A stretch of DNA of 64,000 nt, from the NCBI GenBank assembly GCA_033557835.1, contig JAWQRO010000062.1, positions 1 through 64,000 on the forward strand, given 5' to 3'. The translations under genes were made by a program, and so were the position numbers. The notes beneath the pieces are model-generated. The model saw only the letters and a program-made list of their open reading frames with translations, was not told the DNA's origin and made no database searches. Numbering within the stretch: the stretch's first letter is position 1; each line of letters opens with the position of its first letter. This DNA comes from Helochares maculicollis (taxonomy: Eukaryota; Arthropoda; Insecta; Coleoptera; Hydrophilidae). Shown piece after piece: positions 1 to 12,600 of the stretch.

Positions 1-39
1 TTTTTAATTTTTATAGCGTATTTTATTTGTTTGATGTAA

Positions 40-169
40 GTTTTATGAATAAAACGCTATTTAGTAGCTTCAGATGTTATATTTGCTTCTTGTAAAATGA
101 AGCAAAACTGTAAAGAATAATAGCAAATATAACATCTGATGCTACTAAATAGCGTTTTAATCATAAAAC
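40..169. repeat. Long near-perfect inverted repeat (hairpin)
   Basis: Two 48-base arms, 40-87 and 122-169, are reverse complements with only about two mismatches, around a 34-base spacer. Each arm starts or ends in GTTTTATGA/TCATAAAAC and contains AACGCTATTTAGTAGC. Such a stem suggests a palindromic MITE or foldback element; a hairpin RNA precursor is also possible. No transposase is encoded nearby. The arms are seen directly; the element class is inference. Confidence 0.75.
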
Positions 170-1099
170 TAATAATATATAAAGGTTAACTAAGACAAAA
201 GGGCCAGTACAACATATCATGAGAGACTTAATTTAATTTAATTTACATGGATTTGTTACTTGTCTGCACCTACAAATAATGAAGTCAAGCAGTTCATGAG
301 CATAGGTACTGTTTGTATTTTTGAGTAAAAGTATATAGTGCTCAACATCTCCTGACTCATGGTATATGTCACAATTCGGTGAGCCAACCATTCTCGTCTT
401 ATATTTACATGAAGACACTTCTTACACTAATAGTTGAGGTGGTAGCAGTTTTTTCATAATAAAACCCTTATAGCATGGCACTTCAAATGATGAATTTAAA
501 ATCTCATAATTCTGTGTTACTTAGTTGATATAATTCTTTGAATATTTCTTTATACCTGATTTTTGTGTATAGAAACCAGTTTTAGGCAATTTTAACTGTG
601 CTTCTGATTCTAAGGTTGTTTACATTTCGCAATTCTCTCGGCGGCTTCATTGACCTCTATGTCGCAGTGCCACTTCAACTACACTAGATTACTCATTTTT
701 CATCACAAGTTAAAGTCAATCCAATAAAGGCCTTGAATAGGTAAATGAGCTACATACAAATAGCCCCTGCATTTTATATGTGAAGATTAATTTATGCGAT
801 TTCTGTATTTGTCCTAGCTTATAAAGATAATGTTATCATCACTTACATTAACTGTTGTGACAAGTTCTTGACTTGGCTGCTTTGAATTTGTTTCAATGGC
901 TGTCCTCAAATCATCGTTACTGAAGTCACTTAATCGCCTAACGCATCGTGCATAAGCCTATAGTAATATAGGTGACAAAATATTTCTCTAACCATAAGTA
1001 AAAGATGCCACGTTATAGAAGAAAAATAGTCTCATTTGAGGAAATTTATTGCTTATTGTGCTGGTTGATTGTCAGAATTGCTTATTCGTAATGGATTTT
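170..1099. other. AT-rich stretch without recognisable feature
   Basis: Stops are frequent in all frames and I recognise no protein motif, RNA gene or clear repeat. The right end runs into the Jockey-like relic, whose C-terminal limit is uncertain, so some of this may be eroded element sequence. Confidence 0.4.
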
Positions 1100-2036
1100 A
1101 TTTATTTGTTTTATAATTACTTAGCATGTCTACAACTTATATCGGGCACTAATTCAATGTGAAAATATTTCTGCATAATATTATTTGGCACATACCAGGG
1201 AGTAGTAACGATACATCTGAGCAGGTTGTTCTGAAATCGTTGTAGTATTTGAATTTAAGTACTGGAATATCCAATAACTGTATGCCGTAGCTCCAGATTG
1301 GTCAGAGAATATAAGTACATAGTAAAAGTTTTTTTTCTAGATTCCATTAAGAGTCTTTCTAGTAGCCAGTACATCTGGCTGAATTTAATACCAAGCTATT
1401 TTCGCTTAGTTAATATGTGTTTACGCCATGTGAGCTGCTGGTCTAAATGAATACCCTGGCATTTAACTTCTTTAATCGGTTTATTATTAAGCGTAACTGG
1501 TGGACATGTGACTCCCTTCATTGTAAACGTGATATGGGATGATTTTGTGGTATTACTTGAATTTTCCAATTCCCCCTCCAACTTTCCATTAGAAATAGAG
1601 TATTTTGGAGGCTTTTAATTGTGTACATTGTGTACTGGGCCAAATACACTTGCCTAAAGTAAACCGGAAGTAACAAGGATGAGATTCATAAGCTCATCTG
1701 TTAGGTTGATTGTGAACCATGTACCTTCCAGACTGGAGTTGAGGATAATAATGCCGTTCAAGTTACAATTTAAGCCTTGATGCCACACCTTAGCGAAGGT
1801 TAACGTGATATCAAAGAACACAACAAAGAAGTATGCTTAAAATTCAAAGGCGTTATTGATTATGTGAACGATTCGATGTACATATTCTATTGAGTCTGGA
1901 TCCAAATTGATGGGTAGGTATGATTCCTCTTTCCTCATGTTCCAGACAAAGTATTTTCAATAGCAATAAATAAATGTTTGAAAGCCACACCGCTTGTACT
2001 TGTATTAAATTATACAAAAAAAAGCTAGTCCACATT
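1100..2036 (-). pseudogene. Jockey-like LINE reverse transcriptase relic
   Basis: Read on the minus strand, the translation passes in order through motifs of a Jockey-clade ORF2. Near 1925-1900 is a palm-entry motif resembling IIPTHQFG (arthropod copies: IIPNHQFGFR). Next comes an AKVWHQGL-like motif near 1800-1770, matching the DKVWHxGL step after the first catalytic Asp. Around 1530-1400 is PPVTLNNKPIKEVK followed by GIHLDQQLTWRKHI, the characteristic thumb of Jockey elements. Near 1240-1180 is QRFQNNLLRCIV..PWYVPN, the conserved C-terminal segment. Frame changes and stops separate the pieces and the catalytic YADD is not visible, so the copy is dead. The endonuclease domain and ORF1 are absent, consistent with 5' truncation. 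The motifs are seen; the clade is from family knowledge. Ends are approximate. Confidence 0.87.
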
Positions 2037-2104
2037 GTTTACATACTATGGTTGTAGTTTTCTTTCTTGAAATATTTTACCATAGATTTAAAACGAAGAG
2101 ATGA

Positions 2105-2249
2105 GAGATCAGGAGGTTATGCACTCCGAAAAACAACAAGTAACTTTTTTAAAATCTTGGACATTACTGGTCGAAAGTTTATATACATATTGTCCAAGGT
2201 TTTAAAAAAGTTACTTGTTGTTTTTCGGCGTGCATCAGCTCCCGATCTT
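2105..2249. repeat. Second long inverted repeat (hairpin)
   Basis: The left arm (about 2106-2163) and right arm (about 2191-2248) are reverse complements over about 58 bases with a handful of mismatches, around a 27-base spacer. The core CCGAAAAACAACAAGTAAC is perfectly matched by GTTACTTGTTGTTTTTCGG. Weaker pairing may continue outward. The short frame through it (2067-2276) is most simply a by-product of the palindrome. It lies next to the upstream end of the Jockey relic. Likely a MITE/foldback element; a hairpin RNA source is possible. Confidence 0.75.
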
Positions 2250-2279
2250 TCAGGAGAAGTTATTAAGGTTTTTTAAAGA

Positions 2280-3739
2280 TAAAACTCCAAAACCATCATA
2301 ACTATTGATATTTCACCTAAAGATGTCATCCACGGTTTTAAGGGTTTTGGAAACTTAAATCTTCACGCTGCCTCATTGCTGGTTGGCGCGCACAGATATA
2401 CCCTTCTGCAAAGAGGCAACAAATTGTAGTTTTGAGCCTGAGAACGCATCCGCTGTCGCATTGAGGGATGACGAATACATATGTTACTCTTCTACAATGA
2501 TTATAAATTCAGTGCCCCAATCAATAAACAACTTGCCGAGGTATTCTTACTGAAATCATTTTCTTTGAAAATGTTTTAATGTTGACATTTTATTAATGAT
2601 GTCCTCTAGGTCCCTCGGTGCAAAATTTATTTATTAACGCACAGCCAAAGGTTTAAGTGCAGCTAATGTTTGAGAGTGAGCTTATGTAAAAAATAAGCTT
2701 TAAAGTGTAAGCCGCAGCTGCTCTTGGGACCTTCTCAATATTTAATTTGAAATAGTTGCAATTAACGCGACTATGAAATTGCTTGTGTAATTGCCCCGTT
2801 TAGAGCGCAAATCTCTGCTTAAATAGGACTCGCTGGCCTGTATTTTTAAATTCTAAATTCTGTGCAATGCTTAAACAGTTTATTCTAGATAATTGCAGGA
2901 CATTAAAAACCGCAACACTATGCTGCAAGCTATTTTAAAATGTAGCTTTGTAGGCGACGCTGAAAGAGCAAATACTATACTCATACCCAAGAGAATAACA
3001 AAATTACATTGTTGTCCAGGTAGAAATCTAGTTGCAAGTAGCAAAATGGTTTTCTGCATAGTTTTTTATTTTCATGGGATTTGCCGCTATTGTTTAGAAC
3101 ATGATTCGATAATTCAAATTATTATTTATAATTTAGGGACTTAACTTCTTGAAAACTTTTGTGCCCTCAAAACATAAACATTCTGCTTAAGTGTTTTAAT
3201 TTGTAACTAAAACAAAAAAGCCCAACAGTTGAATTCAGCTGATTAATTTTCTGCAATTTATCGTAAAAACTTTAAAATATTTATTAGACCGCGGCCGCAA
3301 AGAAATTTAACAAAGTAGAAGGCAAATTCTTTTAAGATTTTAATGAGTTAGTAAATAACAAACGCCCTACTCAAAATTTAACTTTCCCCTAGCTGCGCGG
3401 AAGGCCCGTTTCGAAACAGTGAATTTAATAATTAACCTGTTATAAATTCAAGCTTGAGTTTGGGGATCTGCAACTGATTATATGATGAAGAGTAACGTAT
3501 ATCCAGGGTAGGAAAAGAGGCAAGGCCTTCGGATTAAGAAGGTCAAACTGGCTTGGAGTTTTGGAAAAGCAAACTGGGAAGAAGATTAAAAGATTAACTT
3601 CTGCGCGTAGTCGAAATTCCCATCTGGATTATTAATTAACACCGCGGCTCCCAAAAATTAATTTTTATTAAGTTTGCAAGGCTGAATACTAATATATTTG
3701 AAAATTTTGTATAAGAAGCGTAGTGCTCAGATAAAAAGC
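2280..3739. other. No recognisable feature
   Basis: Mixed AT-rich DNA. An 83-codon frame (2893-3144) has no recognisable motif and is probably chance. No repeats or RNA genes seen. Confidence 0.35.
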
Positions 3740-4450
3740 TGTTGAATTTGGTAGGGGACGACTTTTCCGTATGCCTCTGGCATCCCTTAGTTTTTTCTCG
3801 CAAGTCTTGATGAAAGATACCACAGCAACCCCTGCGGTATTAAGTCTGTGCGTGAGAATTTAAAAATATGCTCCAATTTCCGGGCCGTGTGCATAGAGCC
3901 CTAGCCCAACCGACCCACTGTTAGTAACCCTCTAAGGGTCTTTCTCGTCAGCGCGGCAACTCTGGCGGATGAAACATTAACCCGCAAAAGCTGGGCTAGA
4001 AGGTTTTTTCACCGTTTTTGTCAATGAGTCTTACGTGATCTCTCAGGGGGCTAGACGCATCCTGAATTTAAATATTCACTAGACCACTCCCGGGAAATGT
4101 GTGGGACTTGCAAACATTGCGGCGAGTTCTTTAAAAAATCCGCTGAAAACTTTTATGTTTTATCATTTTAAACTTTCTACAAGGAAAATAAAACTCAAAG
4201 GCCACCAACACATGGCCATCGCTTGTGGGTACCTAAAAACCTCTGCGCATTCACGCACCGTCGGTTGCTACTTTGACGCGAAGCTGCAGAAATTGGCATG
4301 GCTTGCAGGATATGGTGCAGGTTCTTAAGCCGTACTGAGATATTGCAAGTGGCATCGTAACGCCACAATTGCATACTAAGTCAACGAAGAAGCGCTGACA
4401 GTTTTATTACATCGTCGCATCCTGCATTATCTCCATATTCCTTGGCGGAT
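3740..4450. other. Less AT-rich block of unknown nature
   Basis: This block is clearly richer in G+C than its surroundings, with segments such as GCCCAACCGACCCACTG and GTCAGCGCGGCAAC. Short frames pass through it (for example 4101-4328, plus strand, 75 codons) but match no family I know. It could be eroded transposon sequence, an old host exon or a conserved element; nothing seen decides between these. Confidence 0.3.
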
Positions 4451-5216
4451 GTCCCTAAGTACATGTAAGTAGAAGCGTTGATAAAATATTTTAAGATATT
4501 TTCAGTAAATTATAAGAGCTTTCATATCTTAAATGGTGTAGAACATGTTATTGTTGCTTTTACACAATTTATTGTGGTGTTTCACTGCGGATGCTCTATT
4601 GTGCTTTATAGTAAAACTGAAACATATATTGTAATTACATAGGAATTATTTTGGATCATTGCATTTTAGGTCACAAAACGTTTCAGCTTACAAAGTATTT
4701 CATACTTCCTTTCTTGAAGAAAGATAAAATTTCACAAAATTACATCTTGATGATATTTATATGAAAGGGAAGTGAACTTTCGTAAGCAGACTGACCTATG
4801 CAATTATGCTGAACTGTTTTATTCAAATAATAAGGTAAAATGTTACGATTTACTAAGTAAACCTATGTATGTGTTAATTTGTGATACATATGGAGATATT
4901 TCCAAAGAGAATGGGAAATTTTGAAAAAAAAATACATAACCCGATGTTGTTGGTATAGATATGAAATTGAGTTCAATGGAATCTTGGCTTGTGCAAATGA
5001 CAGCCGAATAATCTAATTCCTGAAACGAACCAATATAGTACAATTAATTAAGCTAAATGTATATAGGGTGCCATTTATCATGTTGCAGTGAAATGTCTGT
5101 GGAATAAAGCAATAACCAAAGTAACGTTCATTATGGATATTTTTTGAAGGGTACTTGAAAGATAACTTATTTGTTTTGCAGTGTGGTAATTTGAATATAG
5201 GATATTTCATCGGAAA
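4451..5216. other. AT-rich spacer, nothing recognised
   Basis: AT-rich and stop-filled. Two short minus-strand frames (4843-5043, 5013-5210) show no motif. Confidence 0.35.
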
Positions 5217-6270
5217 ATGATGCTTTCGAAATATATCAGAAAGGATGAATTGGAAAAAGTAATCGAAAAAATTATAGAAAAAAATACGGAAGGCGATGTT
5301 GATCCTCGGCGAATTAGAGTTACAGATGTTATTAAAACAATTCGGGTAGTGTTCATGACGAAACTTTTCTTAAGGCGAACCATACCAGAATATATTTATG
5401 TTTTATTATCCGGATTTCTGGCTTCTTGGTTTCAAAACAATATAATTTTGAGGGGACATAGTCTTATAACAAGTAAATATATTCAAGATATATTTGTTTG
5501 TCAGAGCTTCAAGAAGAGCTCCTTCTAAAACAAAAAAATTTAAAATAGAGCGATATTATTCGCACCCTTTTGCAATAGGATTAAACGGAAACTTGGAATA
5601 TTTGAAGCATAATTCTCATTCTCCTTAAGAAAGTATCCAGCTTTTTGTAGAAATATTTGACAGTTTAATGAGTCTAACAGATATGAAGCTGAAAGAAATT
5701 TAATTTTTGTTTCATTTAGTACACTTTTTTAATTATGAAAGTTACGCTACAGCAGATATTCTTTTGGAGTAGTTGCGTTGAGAGCAGCTGTTTAATTCAG
5801 TCAAAAATATTGTAAAAATACTTAATAATCAATTAATACGGCTAGAAGCTCTGAAAGCTGTCTTCTAAAAATTATATTCTCGTAATACTGATTTGCAATA
5901 TGTATTTTAATGTATTAGTACTGCTCTTAACAGGGACAATCCTCGATTTAGCTAAAAACCATCAAATGTTAAATTATTGTGTTATTTGAATGAATCATGA
6001 AAATTTATGGCAGGCTTGTTTAAAGAGCTTAGGAAATTTGATTCCACATTTAAATTGGTCAAACACAAGATCATTAAGTGTTTAAATCTAACGTATTGCC
6101 GGTCGGGATTCCATTATTCGTTTGTAGTTATCCTTCAAACAAATCAAAACTCTATCTTTTTCACGTCAGGTACTATACACATTTGAATTGAGATTAGCGG
6201 CCTCAATTTGTATTTTCGGACCTCTTGAGAAGCAGCATTGACTATAGAAATTCTAATATTTTCCAGAAGT
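5217..6270 (+). pseudogene. Degenerate coding relic, copy 1 of an unidentified repeat
   Basis: The open part (5217-5528) starts with a charged helical segment (about residues 1-30: DELEKVIEKIIEKN) followed by DVDPRRIRVTDVIKTI, which looks like true protein. Later residues of that frame look less convincing, and a shift near 5510 continues more plausibly in the next frame as a Lys/Arg-rich stretch and a Leu-rich, apparently helical region, interrupted by about a dozen stops to about 6260. Parts recur, in the same order and strand, around 8150-8260 and 8637-8710, so this is a repeat. I do not recognise the protein. A transposon-encoded accessory protein and a duplicated host gene are both possible. 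Confidence 0.45.
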
Positions 6271-6274
6271 TGTT

Positions 6275-8125
6275 AACAACATACTTATGTTATTTTATTT
6301 AATATCATGCCATTTTATCTTTTGCTGTAAAGCTTGGGAGGAGTTCAGCATCAGTTTCTTTATCGCGTTATTTCTGTAGATTGATATTGGCTAAAACAGG
6401 ATTTTCAAGTCCCGTACAGATATTTTTGATATTCTTTGTTTCCTTGTCATTTGGCTCTCGTACACGTTATAAACCAAATATTTTAAAAATGACAGAATTG
6501 TCTCTATTAATTTCCACATGTTATGACAATATGTCCCGTTACTTATTTCGTAAATGTATTATTTTTCTTTAAGAATCTTATAATTACGACAATTACTGGT
6601 TTGATCTCCTCTGTTTTTGCCTAAATTTCCGCATTTTTTGAATAGTTTGATCTTGATCTGTTTTAGCAATTTTATTTCTACGAAAACCGCTATTCTTATC
6701 GTATATACAATTTTTGCTATTGTGATATTTATTTATTTCGTTGTATGAAGTTATTATTTCTATTTCACATAGCAATAAGGAATTTTATGTTTATGAATTA
6801 ATGAAAAGTACATTTTTCTGGCATGAGATAATGCTAATCTCTTAGAATTAAAATAATACCTCTTCATGTTTCCTCTTTTGTTTTTTATATAGTCACCATG
6901 TCTGCTCTTAGAACTATCGTCACCACGACTTTTAGTTTTTTTTTCACTAACTAAGGCCTACTAACGGTTCATAGCTATCCTTCTTCTACAGCTAGGCTAT
7001 TATCTAAAGCCCATGATAGTTGACTATATTTGTTATATTTTGCTAATATACTAACTGAATTATAGGAGACAATTTCTAAAAACAAATTTATATTAGTAAG
7101 TTAATGAAAGAAAGTGCATTACTACATATTTTTCATCTATAAATAAAATAGATCAGCAAGCTGAAAAGTTTCTTGCAACTATTTTTGGAAAATATAGGTG
7201 TGCAAACGAAACTAATTTAAAATTCAACATAGTTATTAGGTTGTCAAAGCTTGAAATAAATTCAACAAAATATGTTACTCAATTGTTTTTGTTAGATTTT
7301 AGATTTTCTACAAGAAAATTAATAATCCATTAAATCATTCTATTTTTTAGTTTAAGTATTGCGCAATATAATTTTTACGTTAATATCATTCCAAAATATT
7401 TGTTTTTTTCAAATGCTTAGATTTATTTTAAATTAAAAAAGGCCTCTTTGATGCATTATTTTTAAATAAAGTCATTAGGGAGTAATAAATCGATTGTAGA
7501 GTTAGCTTATTCAATGCGGAGCCATTTAAAATGTATCATTTCTATAGGACTAGTAGCTCATTGAGGTATTTATTGTAAGTACATTACAGAATCAAAGAAT
7601 TTTATTGCAAAGTATAAAAGTATCCAATTCTCGCGTAGAGTTGATTACATATTTCTTTTCTATAAAAAAAATAAAATTAGATATACATGAGATGCAAACG
7701 TAGCATTGTGCCACGTGCCATATTTATACTATATCGGTGCAAGGTCTAATTTAGGTATTAATGTCTTTACATTGATTGTTTATTTTAATTAAGATACGGT
7801 TGTGCAGCTCTTTATATATTTTTTCGGAAAGTATAGTATTATAATAAACACATTATATACGTCATATTAGTTGATATTTAATGTACTTATTAAAAACAAT
7901 ACATTTTACTCGGATATTATCGGAGATGCAAAAAAAAGAAAATCCTCTCTTTTTTCAAGAAACATTCACAAACATTAATTATCACAAAAACATCAATGCT
8001 TTAGTTTTTGCTTTATTTTAAACAAATTTTATTAATTTAATGATTACATAAAAACTATGCTCCTCAATATAGATAACCCTATAATAGTTAAAGAGTGGAT
8101 AAACATACACTTTTGTTCTCTAAGC
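6275..8125. other. Very AT-rich spacer
   Basis: Two short frames (6381-6572 plus, 6593-6775 minus) show no known motif. The first may be an eroded continuation of the relic before it. The rest is stop-filled AT-rich DNA without visible repeats. Confidence 0.35.
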
Positions 8126-8129
8126 ATAT

Positions 8130-8760
8130 TTGAATAGAGTACCTGTAAAACTCAATCAAAAATATTGTAAAATACTGAAATATTTGAAACCTGAAAGTTG
8201 TATAATAAAACTTATTTTGTTAAAACTCTCAATTGCAGTATGATGAAGATGAAAAGTACCGTTTTACAGATTGATAGTTACTTTACCTAGGAACATGTTG
8301 ATAACTGATAGATGGTAGTTTTAAATTTCAGAACAAGTAAATGTAACATTATTGTTAGTATTTATGTAATACCTTTAGCAATTAAAGCAGGCATATTTAA
8401 AAATGTTATTTTTGTCTGGCATATTACTTTTTGAAACACACATTTTGAATAAATCGACAAAATAGCTATAAATGTAAATGAACCAATTAAATTTATGACA
8501 TTTGAATTACTACGGGTAAAATAAATGCTTGAAAATTTTTACATCAAAAAAGCAGGATTTACTATTTGATATATTTGTTAACTTTTAACAAAGACTTTCA
8601 GCCTTAGTTCGTATTTTCTTTGTAATTCAAACTCAGGGGAACTATACATATAGATTTTAAATCTGCAAACGAAAATTCTATGTTTCCTAGTACTGAAGGG
8701 AGCAATAAGTATCGTTGTCTATCTTTATTTTTAAAAAAGTATGCAATACTTCAAAATATA
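8130..8760 (+). repeat. Copy 2 of the unidentified coding-like repeat
   Basis: The block at 8151-8260 resembles 5795-5960: both contain TCAAAAATATTGTAAAA, then CTGAAAG(C/T)TGT and a TGCA(A/G)TATG end. The block at 8637-8710 resembles 6169-6240, both encoding GTIHI in the plus direction after a similar lead-in. The order is the same but spacing differs (about 374 versus 486 bases), as expected of old copies with separate indels. This copy is more decayed, with no frame of useful length. Eye alignment only. Confidence 0.5.
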
Positions 8761-8969
8761 GTAAAATGCATGACAATTGCTAGCGGTATAAATAAAATTA
8801 ATTGTATATATAGTTGACATAAACTCATTGACATAACAAAAAGAGGCGCTAGTGTATGTGTAGTATTAATTGTTCGATCCGGTTCACCTAGCAAACGCAT
8901 TGATAAATAATTACTATTTATTCGCTTACTTGTGATAACGATATAGAATGTAAGCAATTTGGCAATATT

Positions 8970-9619
8970 ATATTACAATTTTTTTTAGAGGTTTACATCA
9001 TCGATAATTAAGTATTCTATCGTCAAACAGAGTAATAGAGAATTTTTGCTGAAAAAAACCTAATAATCTTATTTGTATGCTGAGCAAGGAGAGTAAAAAA
9101 ATGAGTAATAAATTACTATTTCAGTCATAATTTTTACTTATTCCTAGCTTCAGGATGCATAATAATATATAAATTATTAGTAATATCTGTTGAATCTGTA
9201 GTTGCAGTTAATATAGCTTAGAGAGAAGTCATCATTTCACCCGTCGTTGAAGGGAAAATGTTTGAAACAAACTTATTGGGAAAACTGAATGGAACATGGA
9301 GGTAACTCGTATCTTGAATTGTGAGTGAATTAAAGATGTCAGACTACCGATTAAATTCATATATTTTTATTCTGCAGAGTGAACAATAATGATGCTTTCT
9401 TTATCGTCCGCGTGTACCTAAATCTCTTGTAACAATTTTCCAGCTGAACTGGAACTCAATTTTTATTTTTCCTTCCGGGCGGTAACATGGTGTTTAAATA
9501 GTTTATTCGCAGTAATTACCGGACATTAAATATCCAAGCGCCATGTTTGTATAAATTAAAGTTTGTTCTAATGGAAAATGGTTTCGGTGCCAGGATATTT
9601 CGAACATATCTTGTATCCG
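8970..9619. other. Transition into a less AT-rich block
   Basis: No gene recognised. From about 9200 the composition becomes more balanced, with many short purine/pyrimidine runs and no transposon motif, unlike the preceding 4 kb. It leads into a CTCF-like site. Confidence 0.3.
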
Positions 9620-9620
9620 G

Positions 9621-9636
9621 CCAGCAGATGGCGCTG
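9621..9636 (+). promoter_or_regulatory. CTCF-like insulator motif
   Basis: CCAGCAGATGGCGCTG closely resembles the conserved animal CTCF core (CCA-N-YAG-RKGGCGC form). It sits in a less AT-rich block free of recognised transposons. A single 16-base match cannot prove binding and some chance matches are expected in 64 kb, but such a GC-rich match in DNA this AT-rich is uncommon. Confidence 0.45.
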
Positions 9637-9639
9637 TGT

Positions 9640-12600
9640 AAATGATAATAACGTACCTCGTGGAAAATGATCATCTTTCAACTATAAGTTTTTCTCTTAG
9701 TTCTTATTCAGCAAGAACACTTCCAAATATAATATTGTTATTTAGACGCATCCAAATTGGAAACAAAGTATATTATTTAGAGTAATTAGGCAAAAGCAAG
9801 TTCACCGTATTAATTAAGCCTGCGGGATATTGCTAAATGAGATAGCTTATTAGATTGCTTCAAAGCCCCTTTCAGTAGCATGTGTCTTCTACGCTTTCCA
9901 TTTACACGGTAAAATTTTTGTTTAAGCGCTGAATAATATCCATTGAAATTTGGTGTACAAGGCCTTACATTTTAGCTAACCGAGCAATGTTTATTTTAAA
10001 AGTATTCAATATAAAGCGTTAGATTGTTGAAAATATGCAGTTTAGATTTTAAGGTGGGATGCAAAAATTGTACCGCTTTTGCTATATACGATGTTATATG
10101 CGAGGAAATGATATTGACATGTAAAAAAGTATGAGCACGTTTACGTTTGAAAGGTTTTATTTTATGTTTGAAGCGCAAAAATCAAATAAAAACTGTATAT
10201 TGCCTGCATTCACCGACTTGCACTCAATATTCTCGACAAGTTCGCTCCTAGTTGTTAATGGTTTCTCGTTAGGCGCCGGCAATGGGGCGCTTGGGTTTTC
10301 AGGTATCCTACATAGATTTTGGCCTTTGTTCCAAAAATTTAATTATACGATCGTTGAAAATCAAATGAAATAATTCATTGAAGTTATTGAAAGAGCTAAT
10401 TTAGGTATCGCACAGTTTTTCAACGAACCTTTTGTTTATCTGGATCGAGATATGTACAAGCAGTGATTTGTTTTGCTTTTTTTGTGTGAGCTACTAAATA
10501 CCATAATTTTTTAGATTACAACAACGAATTCATAATATTAGGATAGGCATCATAAACAAAACAAGAAGCTGAAAAGGTCGGATAATAAATAACTACCTCA
10601 CTCGTACAAGGAAAACAATTTCAAGTTGAGCTCATTTTTCAATTGACCGAAAATTCTGTAACATAATTAATATTTATCAGGAGTTTCCTTTCCTAAAGCA
10701 AAGGCTCAAGCTTGTTTGAAACGGTCTGGGCCGTAGCTTTCGAGTTGGTTACCCTCCATCCTAGTTGTGAATTTTCAGGATGTTCAACGAGATTCTGGTA
10801 ATTATTCACGCATAAGTGAGTGAAGTTGGCCCTTACCGACATGATTTAGTGAGAAGCTTGCGGCTGCTGATGTATTTCATCCTCTGGAGGCGGCCGCGAA
10901 TAGCTCAAACGCCAAAAGTCTGCAGGATGTTTGTGGAAGGAGGATAACTAAAACGCACTTGGTTACAGTGATGTATGTACGTGCGTCGAGATATATAAAA
11001 TATGAATGCAAATAAACTCGGTAAAAGATAGTAGAGTTAGTAGTTGAAGAAGTTGTATATAGAAAGCATATTTCGGAAGCCGGTTGTTCTCGTTGGAACC
11101 GTACAATTATGTATAATTCCTGGGAAATTCTGGGTAAATTCCGGATATTTTGTCGCAAAATCTACGTGAACTGCTTTGTACCAACTTCTATTGTAGTCTC
11201 TCTGTATTAAACAATTTGTATTAAACTAGAAACGTTCGTAGCCCCGTGTAATTCAAAGTTTATCTGGGCGACCGTTGCTCTCATATTCAGGGTAGTCAGA
11301 AACACGCTTTGCCAGAGCGCTCCGTTGGTATTTTCTGAATAAAACAAGAAGTTATGCGAATGTTTTTGCTGCGAAATTATTAAATTTTCTAGAAATAAAT
11401 TACGGAAAAACCACCTTTCCCTAAAAATATCTGTAGCTTTTCTATGCTAGATGTATTACGTCTCAGAAAATCCAATTTTCGAAATGAAATAAGGCTGTGT
11501 AATAAATTTATGATTACTTCCCTAAAAATATTTTTTGCTCGCAGTAGCACTACGTAGTAACTACTCTTATAAAGTATCCATACAAATCTGTCGTATCTAT
11601 TGTATTTGATACAATTGGGAAGGCAAAAACAAAAAATATTTTAATATTATCTCGTTCTTTGTTGAGGTTGCTCTTTTATGGCAATCTTCGTGATACCTTT
11701 AAAAATATATTATTCCAATAGGATTAATGACAAATAACTTATGAGCAAGCGTTTGATAAAATTGTATAATTTTGGTAAATGATTACAAATAATTCAATAA
11801 CATAAATCTAGAGTGCTTGTACGTATGTAGCAAAATTGAATAGAAAAGAAAAAATGCACCCCATTAAACATTTGTAGGAGCAGAATAAATTTTTTATACT
11901 TTATAAGTGATATCTTTAATGTGACTGTACAAATTGGATGATATTTCGTCAATTACATTTTTAGTTGCATTGCTTGTTTAATTGAAAAAATAGGTTTAGT
12001 ACAAGTTAGTCTTTTTTAAGAATAAACGTGCCCAAGTTAAAAAATTACTCACTAGGTATTTTGGAAGAGAGGAATTTACATCAAACGAATTCAAGATATT
12101 CAGATTGCAGTAAATAATTATAGATAATTGACGATAAAATCTCTAAAGAACTTGAATATCGCACGCTGAAGTAACCCTTGGAAAGCGAACAACTGGATTA
12201 AAAACTTATTTTGGGAGAAACTCGAAACGAAAAATGATGGTGAGATAACACTAAGAACTAGTTTGCATGAAATGATGTTTAAAATCGATTAACTTTTTTA
12301 GCCTTAGGTGATTATACAAAAAAATAGCATAGAACAGAAGTTATTGCATTCTTTTTAAGTTGTGATTTATAGTTGCATAGGTCATAGAGTTGAATTAATA
12401 GCTTTTAAGAAGTTCATCATTACCATGTTTAGCGTTAACACTTCCTACTCTCATTTCTTTGAATTGAATTTACACAGTCATATTTTGATAGCAAATTAAG
12501 CACTGTATTATGTCTATGACGAAGAACTTACTCTTACATTCATTTATAAAAGCTCCATTTCATCTCTGCAGATTTTCATTCGAAAAATTTTCCCATTCGC

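Noticed and set aside
8860..8895. tRNA T-arm-like sequence (GTTCGATCC)
   Set aside because: No matching acceptor, D-arm or anticodon arm around it on either strand.
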